Assembly (NCBI RefSeq): GCF_024385465.1
Contig: NZ_JANFLS010000001.1
Location: forward strand, 868,001 to 932,000
DNA length: 64,000 nucleotides
Direction of reading: 5' to 3'
Origin: Arthrobacter sp. zg-Y844
Lineage (GTDB): Bacteria; Actinomycetota; Actinomycetes; Actinomycetales; Micrococcaceae
Positions within the stretch are counted from its first letter, which is position 1. The number at the start of each line of letters is the position of its first letter. The position numbers and the translations under genes were made by a program. This document shows positions 1-8,552 of this stretch, one piece after another. The notes under the pieces are model-generated. The model was not told the DNA's origin and searched no databases. It saw nothing but the letters and a program-made list of their open reading frames with translations.

Positions 1-874
1 GGTCGTAGCGGTCTGCCTCCGGTGTCGCGGCGGATGCCTTCGACGGCGCCACGGGGGCCGACGCTGACTTCGCCTCCGGATCCAGCCAGTCAAAAGCCCC
101 GGAAGCCGGTGCCGCGTATTCCAGCGCTATATCCCCCCGGTAGCCGCCGCTGCGGCTCGCCCGGACCCACTCCGCCAGGGGCAGGCTTCCGGTTCCGGTC
201 GCTCCGCGGCCGGGAGCATCGGCAATCTGGACGTGCCCGAACCGGCCGGCATCGGCCGCCACCAGCGCCGCGACGTCGTCGCCGTTCACCGCCAGATGGT
301 AGAAATCGGCGAGCAGCGCCATGTTGGCCGCCCCGGCGCGGTGCATCCGGTCCAGCACCGCGAAGACATCCGCAGCCGTTTTCAGGGGATAGTCCGGCGC
401 GCCGCTGAGCGGTTCCAGCAGCACGGTTCCGCCGAAGGGTGCGACGGCGCGGGCCGCCTCGAGCAGGTTCCGCTCGGCTTCGGCATCCTGCTCCTCAGGG
501 CTGAAGCGGGGATTGCGGTTGCCGTAGAGGGCGTTGAACAGCCGGCAGCCCAGCCGTTCCCCGATTCCCGCCACCACCTGCACGTTGGCCCGGAAATCAG
601 CTCCCCGGTGCGGCAGGGAGAGCAGGCCGCGTTCGCCCGCAGGCATTGCCCCGGCGTCGAAGTTCAAAGCGCCCAGGCGCACCCCGGCGTCGCGGATGGC
701 TGCCTCGAACTCGGCCACCTGCGCCTGCGGCGGGACCGGTTCGGGAAACGGCCACCAGAACTCCACGGTGTCGAAGCCCGCAGCGCGCGCGGCGGCCGGA
801 CGTTCCAGCAGGGGAAGTTCGGTGAACAGGATGGAGCAGTTCACCGAGTATCCGGAGCGGGCGCCGTCGTGCAT
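1..874 (-). CDS. hyi: Hydroxypyruvate isomerase family protein (3' end off window)
   Basis: TIM-barrel sugar-isomerase-like protein expected to interconvert hydroxypyruvate and tartronate semialdehyde in glyoxylate salvage after ureide breakdown. The visible 291 residues begin MHDGARSGYSVNCSILFTEL; later come an FDAGAMPAGERG segment, typical of the family near its active site, and a TVLLEPL strand carrying a conserved acidic metal ligand. The ATG shares one base with the upstream allE stop (TGATG), so translation is coupled. The last ~20 visible residues are Ala/Ser/Pro-rich and the stop codon lies beyond position 1, so this copy is a little longer than the usual ~260-280 residues. It could be another xylose-isomerase-like TIM barrel, but its place next to allE favours Hyi. 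Confidence 0.8.
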   Translation of the reverse strand, partial: MHDGARSGYSVNCSILFTELPLLERPAAARAAGFDTVEFWWPFPEPVPPQAQVAEFEAAIRDAGVRLGALNFDAGAMPAGERGLLSLPHRGADFRANVQVVAGIGERLGCRLFNALYGNRNPRFSPEEQDAEAERNLLEAARAVAPFGGTVLLEPLSGAPDYPLKTAADVFAVLDRMHRAGAANMALLADFYHLAVNGDDVAALVAADAGRFGHVQIADAPGRGATGTGSLPLAEWVRASRSGGYRGDIALEYAAPASGAFDWLDPEAKSASAPVAPSKASAATPEADRYD

Positions 875-1698
875 CACCGGCCCCCCAGCAGGACCTGGCG
901 GTTCACGTCCTTATAAAGGAGGTAGCGGAAGTTCGAGGGGCCGCCGGCGTAACAGGCCTGCGGGCAGAACGCGCGCAGGGACAGGTAGTCGCCTTCCTCC
1001 ACCTCCACCCAGTCCTGGTTGAGCCGGTACACCGCCTTGCCCTCAAGCACGTACAGCCCGTGCTCCATCACGTGGGTTTCGGCGAAGGGAATCACGGCGC
1101 CGGGTTCAAAGGTCACCACGTTCACGTGCATGTCATAGGCGACGTCGTCCACCGGGATCATCCGGGTGGTGCGCCATTTGTTGTCCGTGCCGGGCATCGG
1201 CGTCGGCGCAATGTCCGCCTCGTTGCCGAATACCGGGGCCGGAGTATGCCCGACCAGCGGCTGGTAGGCCTTGCGGATCCAGGCGAACTTCACCGTTTCC
1301 TGCCCCTCGTTGAACGCTCCCCACAGCGTTTCCGGCGGCAGATAAGCGAACCCGCCCGGAGTCAGCACATGGTCCCGGCCCAGGCGGCGGACGGTCAGGG
1401 TGCCCTCGAGGACGAAAAGGAAGGACTGCACTTCAAGTTCCGGCTCGGGGGCGCGGGAGCCGCCGCCCGGGGCCACCTCCATCAGGTACTGGGCGAAGGT
1501 GGTGGCCCCGCCGGCGACCGGCCGGTTGAGGATCCAGGCGCGGGTATCGGTCCATTCGGGCAGCACGCTGACCACGATGTCCCGCAGCACGCCGCGGGGA
1601 ATCACGGTGTAGGCCTCGGTGACCACGGCCCGTCCGGTGAGCAGATCGGTCTGTGCGGGCAGGCCGCCCTCGGGGGCGTAGTAGCGGGGCGTGTTCAC
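874..1698 (-). CDS. allE: (S)-ureidoglycine aminohydrolase
   Basis: Bicupin enzyme that removes ammonia from (S)-ureidoglycine to give ureidoglycolate, a late step of allantoin breakdown. The protein is 274 residues and starts VNTPRYYAPEGGLPAQ on a GTG. This start is preferred to upstream ones because it shares one base with the preceding stop (TAGTG) and has an AAAAGG ribosome site just before it. Two cupin halves are visible: an N-terminal one with FVLEGTLTVRR and a C-terminal one with ETHVMEHGLYVLEGKAVY, holding the His/Glu metal ligands. Length and motifs match the family. It sits between the DUF6986 gene and hyi in the purine operon. Confidence 0.88.
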   Translation of the reverse strand: MNTPRYYAPEGGLPAQTDLLTGRAVVTEAYTVIPRGVLRDIVVSVLPEWTDTRAWILNRPVAGGATTFAQYLMEVAPGGGSRAPEPELEVQSFLFVLEGTLTVRRLGRDHVLTPGGFAYLPPETLWGAFNEGQETVKFAWIRKAYQPLVGHTPAPVFGNEADIAPTPMPGTDNKWRTTRMIPVDDVAYDMHVNVVTFEPGAVIPFAETHVMEHGLYVLEGKAVYRLNQDWVEVEEGDYLSLRAFCPQACYAGGPSNFRYLLYKDVNRQVLLGGR

Positions 1699-3041
1699 TA
1701 TCGGACCTTTTCTTCGGTGGTGGCGGCGGGGGTGGCCGTGGGGGTGGGGGTGGGCCGGGCGGCTGGATGGGCGAGGGCGGCAAGTTCGACGCCGGTGAGC
1801 CCGGTGTCCCCTGCAATCTCGGCTTCGGTGAGTGCTCCGCACAGCAGCCCGCGGTGGACAAACCGGGCCAGCGCACGGGCCGTGGCCGGCTCGTCGAGGA
1901 CGCTGCCGCCGCGTTTCTGCACGTAATTGCGCAGGCGCACCGCGGCGGCGTCGAACCCCTCCCGGTAAAAGGCATAGGTGGCCAGGAAGCGGGTGGGCAG
2001 CTGCGCCGGATGCAGGTCCCAGCCCTGGTAGAAGCCGCGTTCCAGGGATCGGCGCACCAGCCGGGCGTGCCGCTGCCAGGCCGAGACGATCTCGGCGGGT
2101 GTACCCAGCGGCAGGATGTTGGTGGAGCCGTCGGAGAGCCGGACGCCGGTGCCGGCGGCGGCCACCTGCATCACGGCTTTGGCGTAGTCCGCGGCCGGAT
2201 GCTCCATGGACTGGTAGGCGGCGGCGATCTGCACCGAATCGGAATAGTCGTAGGTGCCGTAGTGCAGGGCGCTAACCCGGCCCTTGGCCCGGTGGATCAG
2301 CTGCGCGGCGGGCACGGTGCCGTTGGCGGCCAGGATCAGCTGCGGGGTTTCCACCTGGACCTCGAACCGGAGCCGTCCTGCGGGCAGCCCGTGGGCGTCC
2401 TCCAGCAGTTCGCAGATGAAAACCATGGCCTCGACCTGTTCCACGGTGGAGACCTTGGGCAGGGTCAGCACCAGTCCGTCCGGCAGCGGCCCGGCTGCCA
2501 GCAGGCCGGCCAGGAACAGGTCCAGCGTGCGGACGCCGCGGGCGCGGGTGGCAGCTTCGAAGGACTTGAACCGGATGCCGACAAACGGCGGCGCGGTCCC
2601 GGCAGCCACCGCCCCGGCGACGGCGGCGGCCGCCTGCCGGGCATGGCCGTCCTCCTCGTCGTCGGGCCGGACACCGTAGCCGTCCTCGAAATCCAGACGT
2701 AGGTCCTCGATCGGTTCGGTGCGCAGCTTCGCCTCGACCAGCGGGACGACGGCGGCGGCCGTGCCGGCGCCGATCCCCAGTTGGTCCGCCAGTCCGGCGA
2801 GGCTGCCGTGCTCCACCACCGCGGCCAGCCCCTCCTCGCCCCAGGTTCCGGGGAGTGCGGGCACGCAGCGGTCTGCCGGGATGTAGACGGTGTGCACGGG
2901 CTGGCGGCTGCCGTCGTCGCCGGGGTAGGCCGTTGCGAGCAGCCGGTCGGTGTCCGCGAGGACGGCGTCCAGCCGGGCCAGGTGCTCGGCGCCGAGGACG
3001 GGGTCGTACTCAAGGGTTGGTGTCACGGTGGAGATCCTCAT
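1698..3041 (-). CDS. DUF6986 aldolase/citrate-lyase-like protein of the urate operon
   Basis: 447-residue soluble protein of the HpcH/HpaI aldolase-citrate lyase superfamily, recognised as the DUF6986 type. LRLDFEDGYGVRPDDEED (about residues 113-130) and RLRFEVQVETPQLI (about 224-237) carry the acidic residues such TIM barrels use to bind a divalent metal and a keto-acid substrate. The reaction is not known to me. Its place between the urate permease and allE suggests a C2/C3 acid made from ureides, for example a glyoxylate condensation or cleavage. The ATG lies 32 bases inside the permease gene and lacks a clear Shine-Dalgarno sequence, so coupling is likely. The C-terminal tail is Pro/Thr-rich. 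Confidence 0.75.
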   Translation of the reverse strand: MRISTVTPTLEYDPVLGAEHLARLDAVLADTDRLLATAYPGDDGSRQPVHTVYIPADRCVPALPGTWGEEGLAAVVEHGSLAGLADQLGIGAGTAAAVVPLVEAKLRTEPIEDLRLDFEDGYGVRPDDEEDGHARQAAAAVAGAVAAGTAPPFVGIRFKSFEAATRARGVRTLDLFLAGLLAAGPLPDGLVLTLPKVSTVEQVEAMVFICELLEDAHGLPAGRLRFEVQVETPQLILAANGTVPAAQLIHRAKGRVSALHYGTYDYSDSVQIAAAYQSMEHPAADYAKAVMQVAAAGTGVRLSDGSTNILPLGTPAEIVSAWQRHARLVRRSLERGFYQGWDLHPAQLPTRFLATYAFYREGFDAAAVRLRNYVQKRGGSVLDEPATARALARFVHRGLLCGALTEAEIAGDTGLTGVELAALAHPAARPTPTPTATPAATTEEKVR

Positions 3042-4524
3042 GGGGTTCGGTTCCGGTGGTGGTCAGCGGGATTTCCTGGCCGTCGGCGTCCAGCAGCTTG
3101 CCGCCCTGCACATGGTCGCCCTCCTTCAGCGCCGCCAGGTTCTCGACCCGCACAATCCGGTCGGCGCCTTCGGCGAAGACGGAGGGGTCCTTCGGGTTTC
3201 CCGAGCGGATGTGGTTGAACAGGATGTTCATCAGGATGGCCATGACGGCGGCGGAGCTGATGCCGGAGTGGAAAATGGTGCCGAACCAGGTGGGGAACCG
3301 GTCGTAGAAGGTAGGGGCGGCAATCGGGATCATGCCGAAGCCGATGGACGTGGCAACGATGATGAAGTTCATGTTGTCCCGGTAGTCCACCTTGGCCAGG
3401 GTGCGGATACCGCTGGCCGCCACCGTGCCGAACAGGACAATTCCGGCGCCGCCGAGCACCGGCGTCGGCACGGCTGCCACTACCCGCCCGAGGATCGGCA
3501 ACAGGCCAAGGATGACCAGGATCAATCCGCCGGCGCTGACCACAAAGCGGCTCTTGACTCCGGTGATGGCCACCAGGCCCACGTTCTGGGCGAAGGCGCT
3601 CTGCGTGAAGGAGTTGAACACCGGGGACAGGGCGCTGGAAAGCATGTCGGCCCGCAGGCCGTTGCCGATCCGCTTGGCGTCCACCTTGGTGTCCACGATC
3701 TCCCCCACGGCGATGATGTCCGCGGTGGTTTCGGTGAGGGTCACCAGGATGACGATCACCATGGAAATGATGGCCGCTGCCTCGAAGGTGGGCAGCCCGA
3801 AAGCGAAGGGCTGCGGGAACGCGAACACGGGGCCGGTGCCCACCCCGGAAAAATCGGCCTTGCCGGTGATGAGGGCGAAGACCGTGCCCAGGACAATGGC
3901 GATGAGGATGGACAGCCGGGAAATGGTGGAGCTGCCCAGTTTGCTCAGCAGCAGCACCAGCAGCAGGGTCAGCCCGGCCAGGCCGATGTTGGAGACGCTG
4001 CCGTAGTCCGGCGCGGCGCTGCTGCCGCCCATGGCCCAGTTCGCCGCCACGGGCATCAGGGTCAGTCCGATGGTGGTGATCACGACACCGGTGACCACCG
4101 GCGGGAAGAAGCGGATCACCTTGGCGAACACCGGGGTGATCAGCAGCCCGATCAGGGACGCGACGATCACGGCGCCGAAGACGGACTGCAGCCCGCCGCC
4201 GCCGTCGAGAATGGCGGTCATGGTGGCCACTCCGGCGAAGGACACGCCCTGGACCAGGGGCAGCTGGGAGCCGAAGAAGGGAATGCCGACGGTTTGCAGC
4301 AGGGTTGCCAGGCCGCCGACAAACAGGCAGGCGGCCACCAGCATGCCGACGTCGGTGGAATCCAGGCCGGCGGCGGTGCCGACAATCAGCGGCGGGGCGA
4401 TGATCCCGCCGTACATGGTCAGCACGTGCTGGAAGCCATACGCGAACGTGCTGCCCAGCGGCAGCCGGGCGTCCTCGGGGCGGGCGGCGGCCCGCGCCGG
4501 CGCGGCGCGGTGCGCGCGGCTCAT
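3010..4524 (-). CDS. NCS2-family urate/xanthine permease
   Basis: 504-residue multi-pass membrane protein of the nucleobase:cation symporter-2 family, predicted to import urate or xanthine with protons or sodium. The N-terminal FAYGFQHVLTMYGGI contains the family QH motif in the first membrane helix, and FFPPVVTGVVITTIGLTLMP is a typical NCS2 helix. About 12-14 hydrophobic segments can be counted. The C-terminal 60 residues are hydrophilic and cytoplasmic-like. The ATG shares a base with the urate oxidase stop (TGATG), placing it in the purine operon, which supports urate or xanthine as substrate rather than uracil. Confidence 0.9.
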   Translation of the reverse strand: MSRAHRAAPARAAARPEDARLPLGSTFAYGFQHVLTMYGGIIAPPLIVGTAAGLDSTDVGMLVAACLFVGGLATLLQTVGIPFFGSQLPLVQGVSFAGVATMTAILDGGGGLQSVFGAVIVASLIGLLITPVFAKVIRFFPPVVTGVVITTIGLTLMPVAANWAMGGSSAAPDYGSVSNIGLAGLTLLLVLLLSKLGSSTISRLSILIAIVLGTVFALITGKADFSGVGTGPVFAFPQPFAFGLPTFEAAAIISMVIVILVTLTETTADIIAVGEIVDTKVDAKRIGNGLRADMLSSALSPVFNSFTQSAFAQNVGLVAITGVKSRFVVSAGGLILVILGLLPILGRVVAAVPTPVLGGAGIVLFGTVAASGIRTLAKVDYRDNMNFIIVATSIGFGMIPIAAPTFYDRFPTWFGTIFHSGISSAAVMAILMNILFNHIRSGNPKDPSVFAEGADRIVRVENLAALKEGDHVQGGKLLDADGQEIPLTTTGTEPHEDLHRDTNP

Positions 4525-5471
4525 CAGCAGAACCCGCCTACGGTGTTCCAGACCGGCGCTTCCGGGTCCGTGCCCTCGCGCAGCACGGACGCCTCGATCA
4601 GCCCGTAGGGCCGGTCCGCGGCGAAGAAGACTTCGTTGGGGTTGTCCAGGCCGAAAGGTGCCAGGTCCACCAGGAAGTGGTGGTTGTTCGGCAGGGAGAG
4701 GCGCACTTCCACGATTTCCGGGTGGGCAGCAATCACGGCTTTGCCCATTTCATACATGGACTGCTGCAGGGCCAGGGAGTGCGTGGCGGCGAAGGCGTCC
4801 AGGAGCAGGGTCCGTGCGGAGGCGTAGAGGGCGTTGAAATCCAGGGCGGCCAGGTCCGTCTCCGGGGCGTAGCGCCATTTGGCGGTGACGTCCGTGGCGA
4901 GGATCCGGTCCGTGGTTTCGGCGAGGGTGGTGTAGCGGTCCCGCGGGAAACCGTGGAACTCCGAGCCGGTGGATTTGAGCACCGTCAGGCCGCTGATCCC
5001 CGAGACCAGGTGCTGCCTGCCGGCTTCGGACAGCAGGACGGCGGTGCGGATTTCGGATTTGTCCTTGGCGAAGGCGTGGTCATGGTCGCTGATCCGGTTC
5101 CAGAAGTACTGCTCCGCGGCCCAGCGTCCACCGGTGACCCAGCCGAACCCGCCCGTGAAGTGCTGTTCCAGGCGCAGCAGGAACGCCTCGGGCGAGCCGA
5201 CGCCGTCGCGGGCGAAGGCGTAGATGGTGTTTTTCTGCGTGTCGGTGGCCACCACGGAGGAGTTGTCCCCCTGCGTGTGGGCGGCCTCGAAGTCGCCGTG
5301 CAGCTGGGAGGTGACGCTGAGGTCCTCGAGGGAGTGCCGGGCGGTGTCGCGGGTGACCTTCACCAGCCGGACTTCGGCCTTGCCGTATTGGTTGCGGCCG
5401 AGCACGATCTTCGATTCGGTGCTGGCGGTGGAGGTGTTGACCCCCGCGGGGGCCTGCGTTGCTTCGGTCAT
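4524..5471 (-). CDS. pucL: Urate oxidase (factor-independent urate hydroxylase)
   Basis: Cofactor-free uricase oxidising urate to 5-hydroxyisourate and hydrogen peroxide. The 315-residue length fits a tandem T-fold uricase. Expected active-site residues are visible: Lys31 in NQYGKAEVRL, Thr76-Asp77 in VVATDTQKNT, and the NNHHFLVDL segment at 262-270 with the substrate Asn and His. The first ~20 residues are a non-conserved Thr/Ser-rich leader. It lies three bases after uraH and is coupled to the permease. No catalase is seen nearby for the peroxide. Confidence 0.95.
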   Translation of the reverse strand: MTEATQAPAGVNTSTASTESKIVLGRNQYGKAEVRLVKVTRDTARHSLEDLSVTSQLHGDFEAAHTQGDNSSVVATDTQKNTIYAFARDGVGSPEAFLLRLEQHFTGGFGWVTGGRWAAEQYFWNRISDHDHAFAKDKSEIRTAVLLSEAGRQHLVSGISGLTVLKSTGSEFHGFPRDRYTTLAETTDRILATDVTAKWRYAPETDLAALDFNALYASARTLLLDAFAATHSLALQQSMYEMGKAVIAAHPEIVEVRLSLPNNHHFLVDLAPFGLDNPNEVFFAADRPYGLIEASVLREGTDPEAPVWNTVGGFC

Positions 5472-5474
5472 GGC

Positions 5475-5816
5475 TCAGCTTCCTCGGTAGGTGGAGTAGG
5501 CAAACGGGCTCAGCAGCAGCGGCACGTGGTAGTGCTGGGCCGGGTCGGTGAGGCTAAAGGTCAGGGAGACGCTGGGGAAAAACGTGTCCGTTCCGGCGGC
5601 GTCAAAGTAGTCGCCGGTGGCGAAGTCGATCCGGTACGTGCCCGGCTCCAATTCCGCCGGGCCGAGGCTGCCGATCCGGCCGTCCCCGTCCGTGGTTCCC
5701 TCCCCCACCCGCGTCTCGCCGCCGTCGTGCAGGGACCAGAGGGAGGCGGCGACGCCGGCGGCGGGCCTGCCGGCGGCGGTGTCCAGGATGTGGGTGGTGA
5801 CGTGGCTGCGGGTCAT
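5475..5816 (-). CDS. uraH: 5-hydroxyisourate hydrolase
   Basis: Transthyretin-like enzyme hydrolysing 5-hydroxyisourate to OHCU. The 113-residue protein begins MTRSHVTTHILDTAAG, with the conserved His9, and ends in the diagnostic YRGS tetrapeptide. His97 in HYHVPLLLSPF is the second active-site histidine. No signal peptide is present, so the enzyme acts in the cytoplasm beside urate oxidase. Its ATG overlaps the uraD stop by four bases (ATGA) and urate oxidase follows after three bases. Confidence 0.95.
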   Translation of the reverse strand: MTRSHVTTHILDTAAGRPAAGVAASLWSLHDGGETRVGEGTTDGDGRIGSLGPAELEPGTYRIDFATGDYFDAAGTDTFFPSVSLTFSLTDPAQHYHVPLLLSPFAYSTYRGS

Positions 5817-6340
5817 GCGTTCAACAGTCCTTCGAGTCGGAGGATGGCAATGTCGCGCAGCTGGGCTGCAATGACCGGGAGTTCTTCGGCGTCGGTGTTC
5901 TGCAGCCGTTCTTCGAGGACGGCCAGGATTTCCTCCGCGCTGCGGCCGGCTGCGCGGATGAGGAAGACGCGGCCGAACCGGTCTTCGTACGCGCGGTTGC
6001 CGGCCCGCAGCCGGTCCTGGATCCCCTCGAGCCCGCTCACGGACGCCTGCTCGCCGCGGGAGAATCGGGCTTCAGCGCCGGTGCCGTCGGCGCGGTCACC
6101 GATGCGCGGGTGGTGGGCCAGGGCGGCGTCGATCTCTGCCTGGGTGAAATCCGGGGCGGCCAGTTCGGCGAAACTCAGCAGCTCCCCGGGCGTGGCGAAC
6201 GGCCGGGCGGCGGCCACCTCGTTGCACCAGCGGGGAATGTCCACGCAGGGCCGCAGCATCGCTTCGGCATCCGGCCGGGACGCGGCGTTGAAGGCGGCAA
6301 GGAAGTCCGCTGCTTCTGGAGGCGTGTCTTCTGGGGGCAC
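5813..6340 (-). CDS. uraD: OHCU decarboxylase
   Basis: Decarboxylates 2-oxo-4-hydroxy-4-carboxy-5-ureidoimidazoline to (S)-allantoin, completing urate conversion. The all-helical 175-residue protein has the catalytic HHPRIG motif at 76-81 and the conserved FGRVFLIRAAGRS stretch at 122-134. The start is a GTG with a weak ribosome site. It is the promoter-proximal gene of the seven-gene purine operon, and regulation probably acts in the 230 bp ahead of it, where a long palindrome is found (6495-6517). Confidence 0.92.
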   Translation of the reverse strand: MPPEDTPPEAADFLAAFNAASRPDAEAMLRPCVDIPRWCNEVAAARPFATPGELLSFAELAAPDFTQAEIDAALAHHPRIGDRADGTGAEARFSRGEQASVSGLEGIQDRLRAGNRAYEDRFGRVFLIRAAGRSAEEILAVLEERLQNTDAEELPVIAAQLRDIAILRLEGLLNA

Positions 6341-6494
6341 GGGTGTCAGCTTTCAGTCAGAACTCATCCGCCGCCGGCGCTGGACACCCTTGACCATCGG
6401 CGACGCCGACTTGATTCGATGTTCCGGAACGGAATTTATATTTGGGACAGTCTGTGCGCCCCCGCAGTATCTGTCAAGGAACTGCCCGTTATTA

Positions 6495-6517
6495 AACCTG
6501 CAGTATTACTGCAGGTT
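6495..6517. promoter_or_regulatory. Perfect 23-bp palindrome in the divergent purine-operon promoter region
   Basis: Two perfect 11-bp arms, AACCTGCAGTA and TACTGCAGGTT, flank a single central T. The site lies 155 bp upstream of the uraD start codon and 53 bp upstream of the divergent DUF3995 gene, in an AT-richer stretch than its surroundings. This geometry suits a dimeric repressor binding two major grooves on one face. No regulator gene is adjacent in the window, so the protein is unknown; purine clusters are commonly controlled by PucR, IclR, GntR or MarR-type regulators. Confidence 0.6.
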
Positions 6518-6569
6518 AATTTGTGCGCTGTTCCGCGGGTGCTTCCTGTCCGGCCGGCCGGCTTCCACA

Positions 6570-7109
6570 ATGACTTCCATGGACTCCTCCGGTGAACGGA
6601 AGGCAGGCCGCCGGCAGGCCCCGACCGGGCTCGGCCGTGCCTGTCTTTGGACGGCGTGCGCCGCTGGCCTGCTGCACGCCGGCTTCAGCTTCTACTGGGC
6701 CCTGGGTGGCCGCTGGCTGCTGGATACCGTGGGCCAGTGGGCCGTACAGGAATCCACTGAGGCGCCGTTGCGGACCGGGGTGCTGCTGGGAGCCGTGGCC
6801 GCTTTCAAGGCCGCGGCCGCACTGATTCCCGCGGCGGCGGCGTACGGCAGGGTGCCGAAGCCGGGCCTCTGGCGGACGCTGAGCTGGATCGGCGCCGTGG
6901 TGCTGGTGCTGTACGGGGGTGCGAACACGGTGGTGAGCAATGCCGTGCTGGCCGGGCTGATCCGCCCGGACACCGGGTATGACCGCATGGCGACGATCGG
7001 GCATGCTTGGCTCTGGGACCCGCTGTTCCTGCTGTGGGGTGGAGCCCTGCTCGGCTATCTCGTACTGTCCCGTACCGGACTGGATAACCCGCGGGAACGC
7101 GCCCGCTGA
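6570..7109 (+). CDS. DUF3995 family membrane protein
   Basis: 179-residue protein with four predicted membrane helices and basic ends. LLHAGFSFYWALGGRWLLDTV near residue 30 is the typical DUF3995 first helix, and YGGANTVVSNAVLAG in the third helix is also characteristic. The family has no assigned biochemical role. Two in-frame ATGs, 6570 and 6579, are possible; neither has a strong ribosome site. It is transcribed away from the purine operon and is followed by a hairpin, so it is probably monocistronic. Confidence 0.7.
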   Translation: MTSMDSSGERKAGRRQAPTGLGRACLWTACAAGLLHAGFSFYWALGGRWLLDTVGQWAVQESTEAPLRTGVLLGAVAAFKAAAALIPAAAAYGRVPKPGLWRTLSWIGAVVLVLYGGANTVVSNAVLAGLIRPDTGYDRMATIGHAWLWDPLFLLWGGALLGYLVLSRTGLDNPRERAR

Positions 7110-7122
7110 GGACAGCACGCCA

Positions 7123-7148
7123 TTTCCGGCGGGGTATCCCGCCGGAAA
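7123..7148 (+). terminator. Hairpin after the DUF3995 gene
   Basis: Perfect 11-bp stem, TTTCCGGCGGG paired with CCCGCCGGAAA, around a four-base loop, starting 13 bases after the stop codon. There is no U tract, as is common for actinobacterial hairpin terminators, so termination is probable rather than certain. Confidence 0.55.
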
Positions 7149-7388
7149 GAACCGCGTGGTACGCTTCCCTGCAATTACCGGAGCCCTGGAGGTTTTGGAT
7201 CGGATTTGCGGTGCCGGAAAGAACATTCTTTTGCGGCCGGCAGGTACAAAGTAATGCGCTTTTGAAATGTTTCATTGTTTTGCGGAATTAAGGCCCCTGC
7301 CCGTTCTATCCCGCAGGGGGAACTCACCGCTTTGGTTGCTGGGCTAGCCGGTGGCGGTTGCCGCCGGGTTGCCGGAGGGTAGGCCGCA

Positions 7389-8543
7389 GTGCTGGACATG
7401 TTGGAAGAGTTGGCGGCCGCCACGGCCGGGGGGATTCCCTGCGCCGCGGCGACCATCGTCCGCGCCTCCGGCTCTGTTCCCCGGCCGGTCGGCACCACCA
7501 TGCTGGTCAGTGGCACCGGGGTGATTTCCGGTTCCCTTTCGGGCGGCTGCGTGGAGGCAGCCGTCGTCGCCGCTGCCGAGGAGGTCCTCGCCGACGGCCG
7601 CCCGCGGCTCGAGTCCTTCGGTTACAGCGACTCCGACGCGTTCGCCGTCGGGCTGAGCTGCGGCGGCACCCTGGAAGTCTTCATCTCCCCGGTGTTCTCC
7701 GGCACGGTCCCCGCCGTTCCGCCGCCCGGCGAGCCCTGCGCACTGCTCCGGAGGATCGACGACGGCGCGGCTTCCGTTCCGCTGTTGATCGGGGACCCGG
7801 CAGGGGCCACGCCTGCAGGTCTGCTTTCCGCCCACGGCCCCGCGCTGGCCGCGATGCTGGGCCTCGACCCGGCGCGTGCCGCAGCCCGCCTCGCTCCGCT
7901 GCTGGCGGCCGGCCGCACCGGCGTCGTCGAACTGGGAGAGCCCGGCGGTCCGGAGTGCGACGGCGGCAGCGCCGTCCTGTTCCTGGAGTCCCGGCTGGCA
8001 CCGCCGCGGCTGGTGCTGATCGGGTCCAACGACTTTTCCGCCGCCCTTGCCCGGCAGGGACGGATGCTCGGCTACCACGTGACCATCTGCGACGCGCGGC
8101 CTGCGTTCACCATGCCGGAGCGGTTTCCCGATGCCCACGAGGTGCACGTGCAGTGGCCGGACGCGTACCTGCGCGGGGAGGCGTCGGCCGGGCGGCTGGA
8201 TGCCCGCAGCGTGGTCTGTGTACTCAGCCACGACGCCAGGTTCGACGTCCCGGTCCTGGCCGAGGCCCTGCGTCTGGAGCTGGCCTTTGTCGGGGCAATG
8301 GGGTCCCGCCGGACCCACGACGCGCGGCTGGCTGCACTGCACGCAGCCGGGCTGGCCGGACCCGAATTGGCGAAGCTGCACTCCCCCATCGGGCTCGACA
8401 TCGGTGCCGCCACCCCCGAGGAGACCGCAGTATCCGTTTTCGCGGAGATCGTGGCTGCCCGGTCCGGAGCCGCCGCCAGCGGACAACCGCTGCGCGATGT
8501 TTCCGGCCCCATCCATCCGACCAACAGGCTCCGCGCCAGCTGA
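7389..8543 (+). CDS. xdhC: XdhC/CoxF family molybdenum cofactor maturation protein
   Basis: Chaperone that binds, sulfurates and inserts the molybdenum cofactor into xanthine dehydrogenase-type enzymes. The N-terminal XdhC domain has GSVPRPVGTTMLVS (about 28-41), SGGCVE (51-56) and LSCGGTLEVFI (89-99), the last two holding the conserved cysteines. The C-terminal part is a Rossmann-like domain with FVGAMGSRRTHDARL. The GTG at 7389 is chosen because GGAGGG lies ten bases upstream; an ATG at 7398 is an alternative. It heads the three-gene Mo-hydroxylase operon. Confidence 0.88.
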   Translation: MLDMLEELAAATAGGIPCAAATIVRASGSVPRPVGTTMLVSGTGVISGSLSGGCVEAAVVAAAEEVLADGRPRLESFGYSDSDAFAVGLSCGGTLEVFISPVFSGTVPAVPPPGEPCALLRRIDDGAASVPLLIGDPAGATPAGLLSAHGPALAAMLGLDPARAAARLAPLLAAGRTGVVELGEPGGPECDGGSAVLFLESRLAPPRLVLIGSNDFSAALARQGRMLGYHVTICDARPAFTMPERFPDAHEVHVQWPDAYLRGEASAGRLDARSVVCVLSHDARFDVPVLAEALRLELAFVGAMGSRRTHDARLAALHAAGLAGPELAKLHSPIGLDIGAATPEETAVSVFAEIVAARSGAAASGQPLRDVSGPIHPTNRLRAS

Positions 8544-8552
8544 GGAAATCCC

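Noticed and set aside
4677-7109. Very long plus-strand open frame opposite the purine operon
   Set aside because: Its first ~630 codons are the antisense of uricase, uraH and uraD, with Gly/Val/Arg-rich composition typical of shadow frames in high-GC DNA. Only the last 180 codons (from 6570) look like a protein.
7263-7274. Small palindrome TGAAATGTTTCA upstream of xdhC
   Set aside because: Five-base arms are too short to separate from chance in this AT-richer stretch; not listed as an operator.
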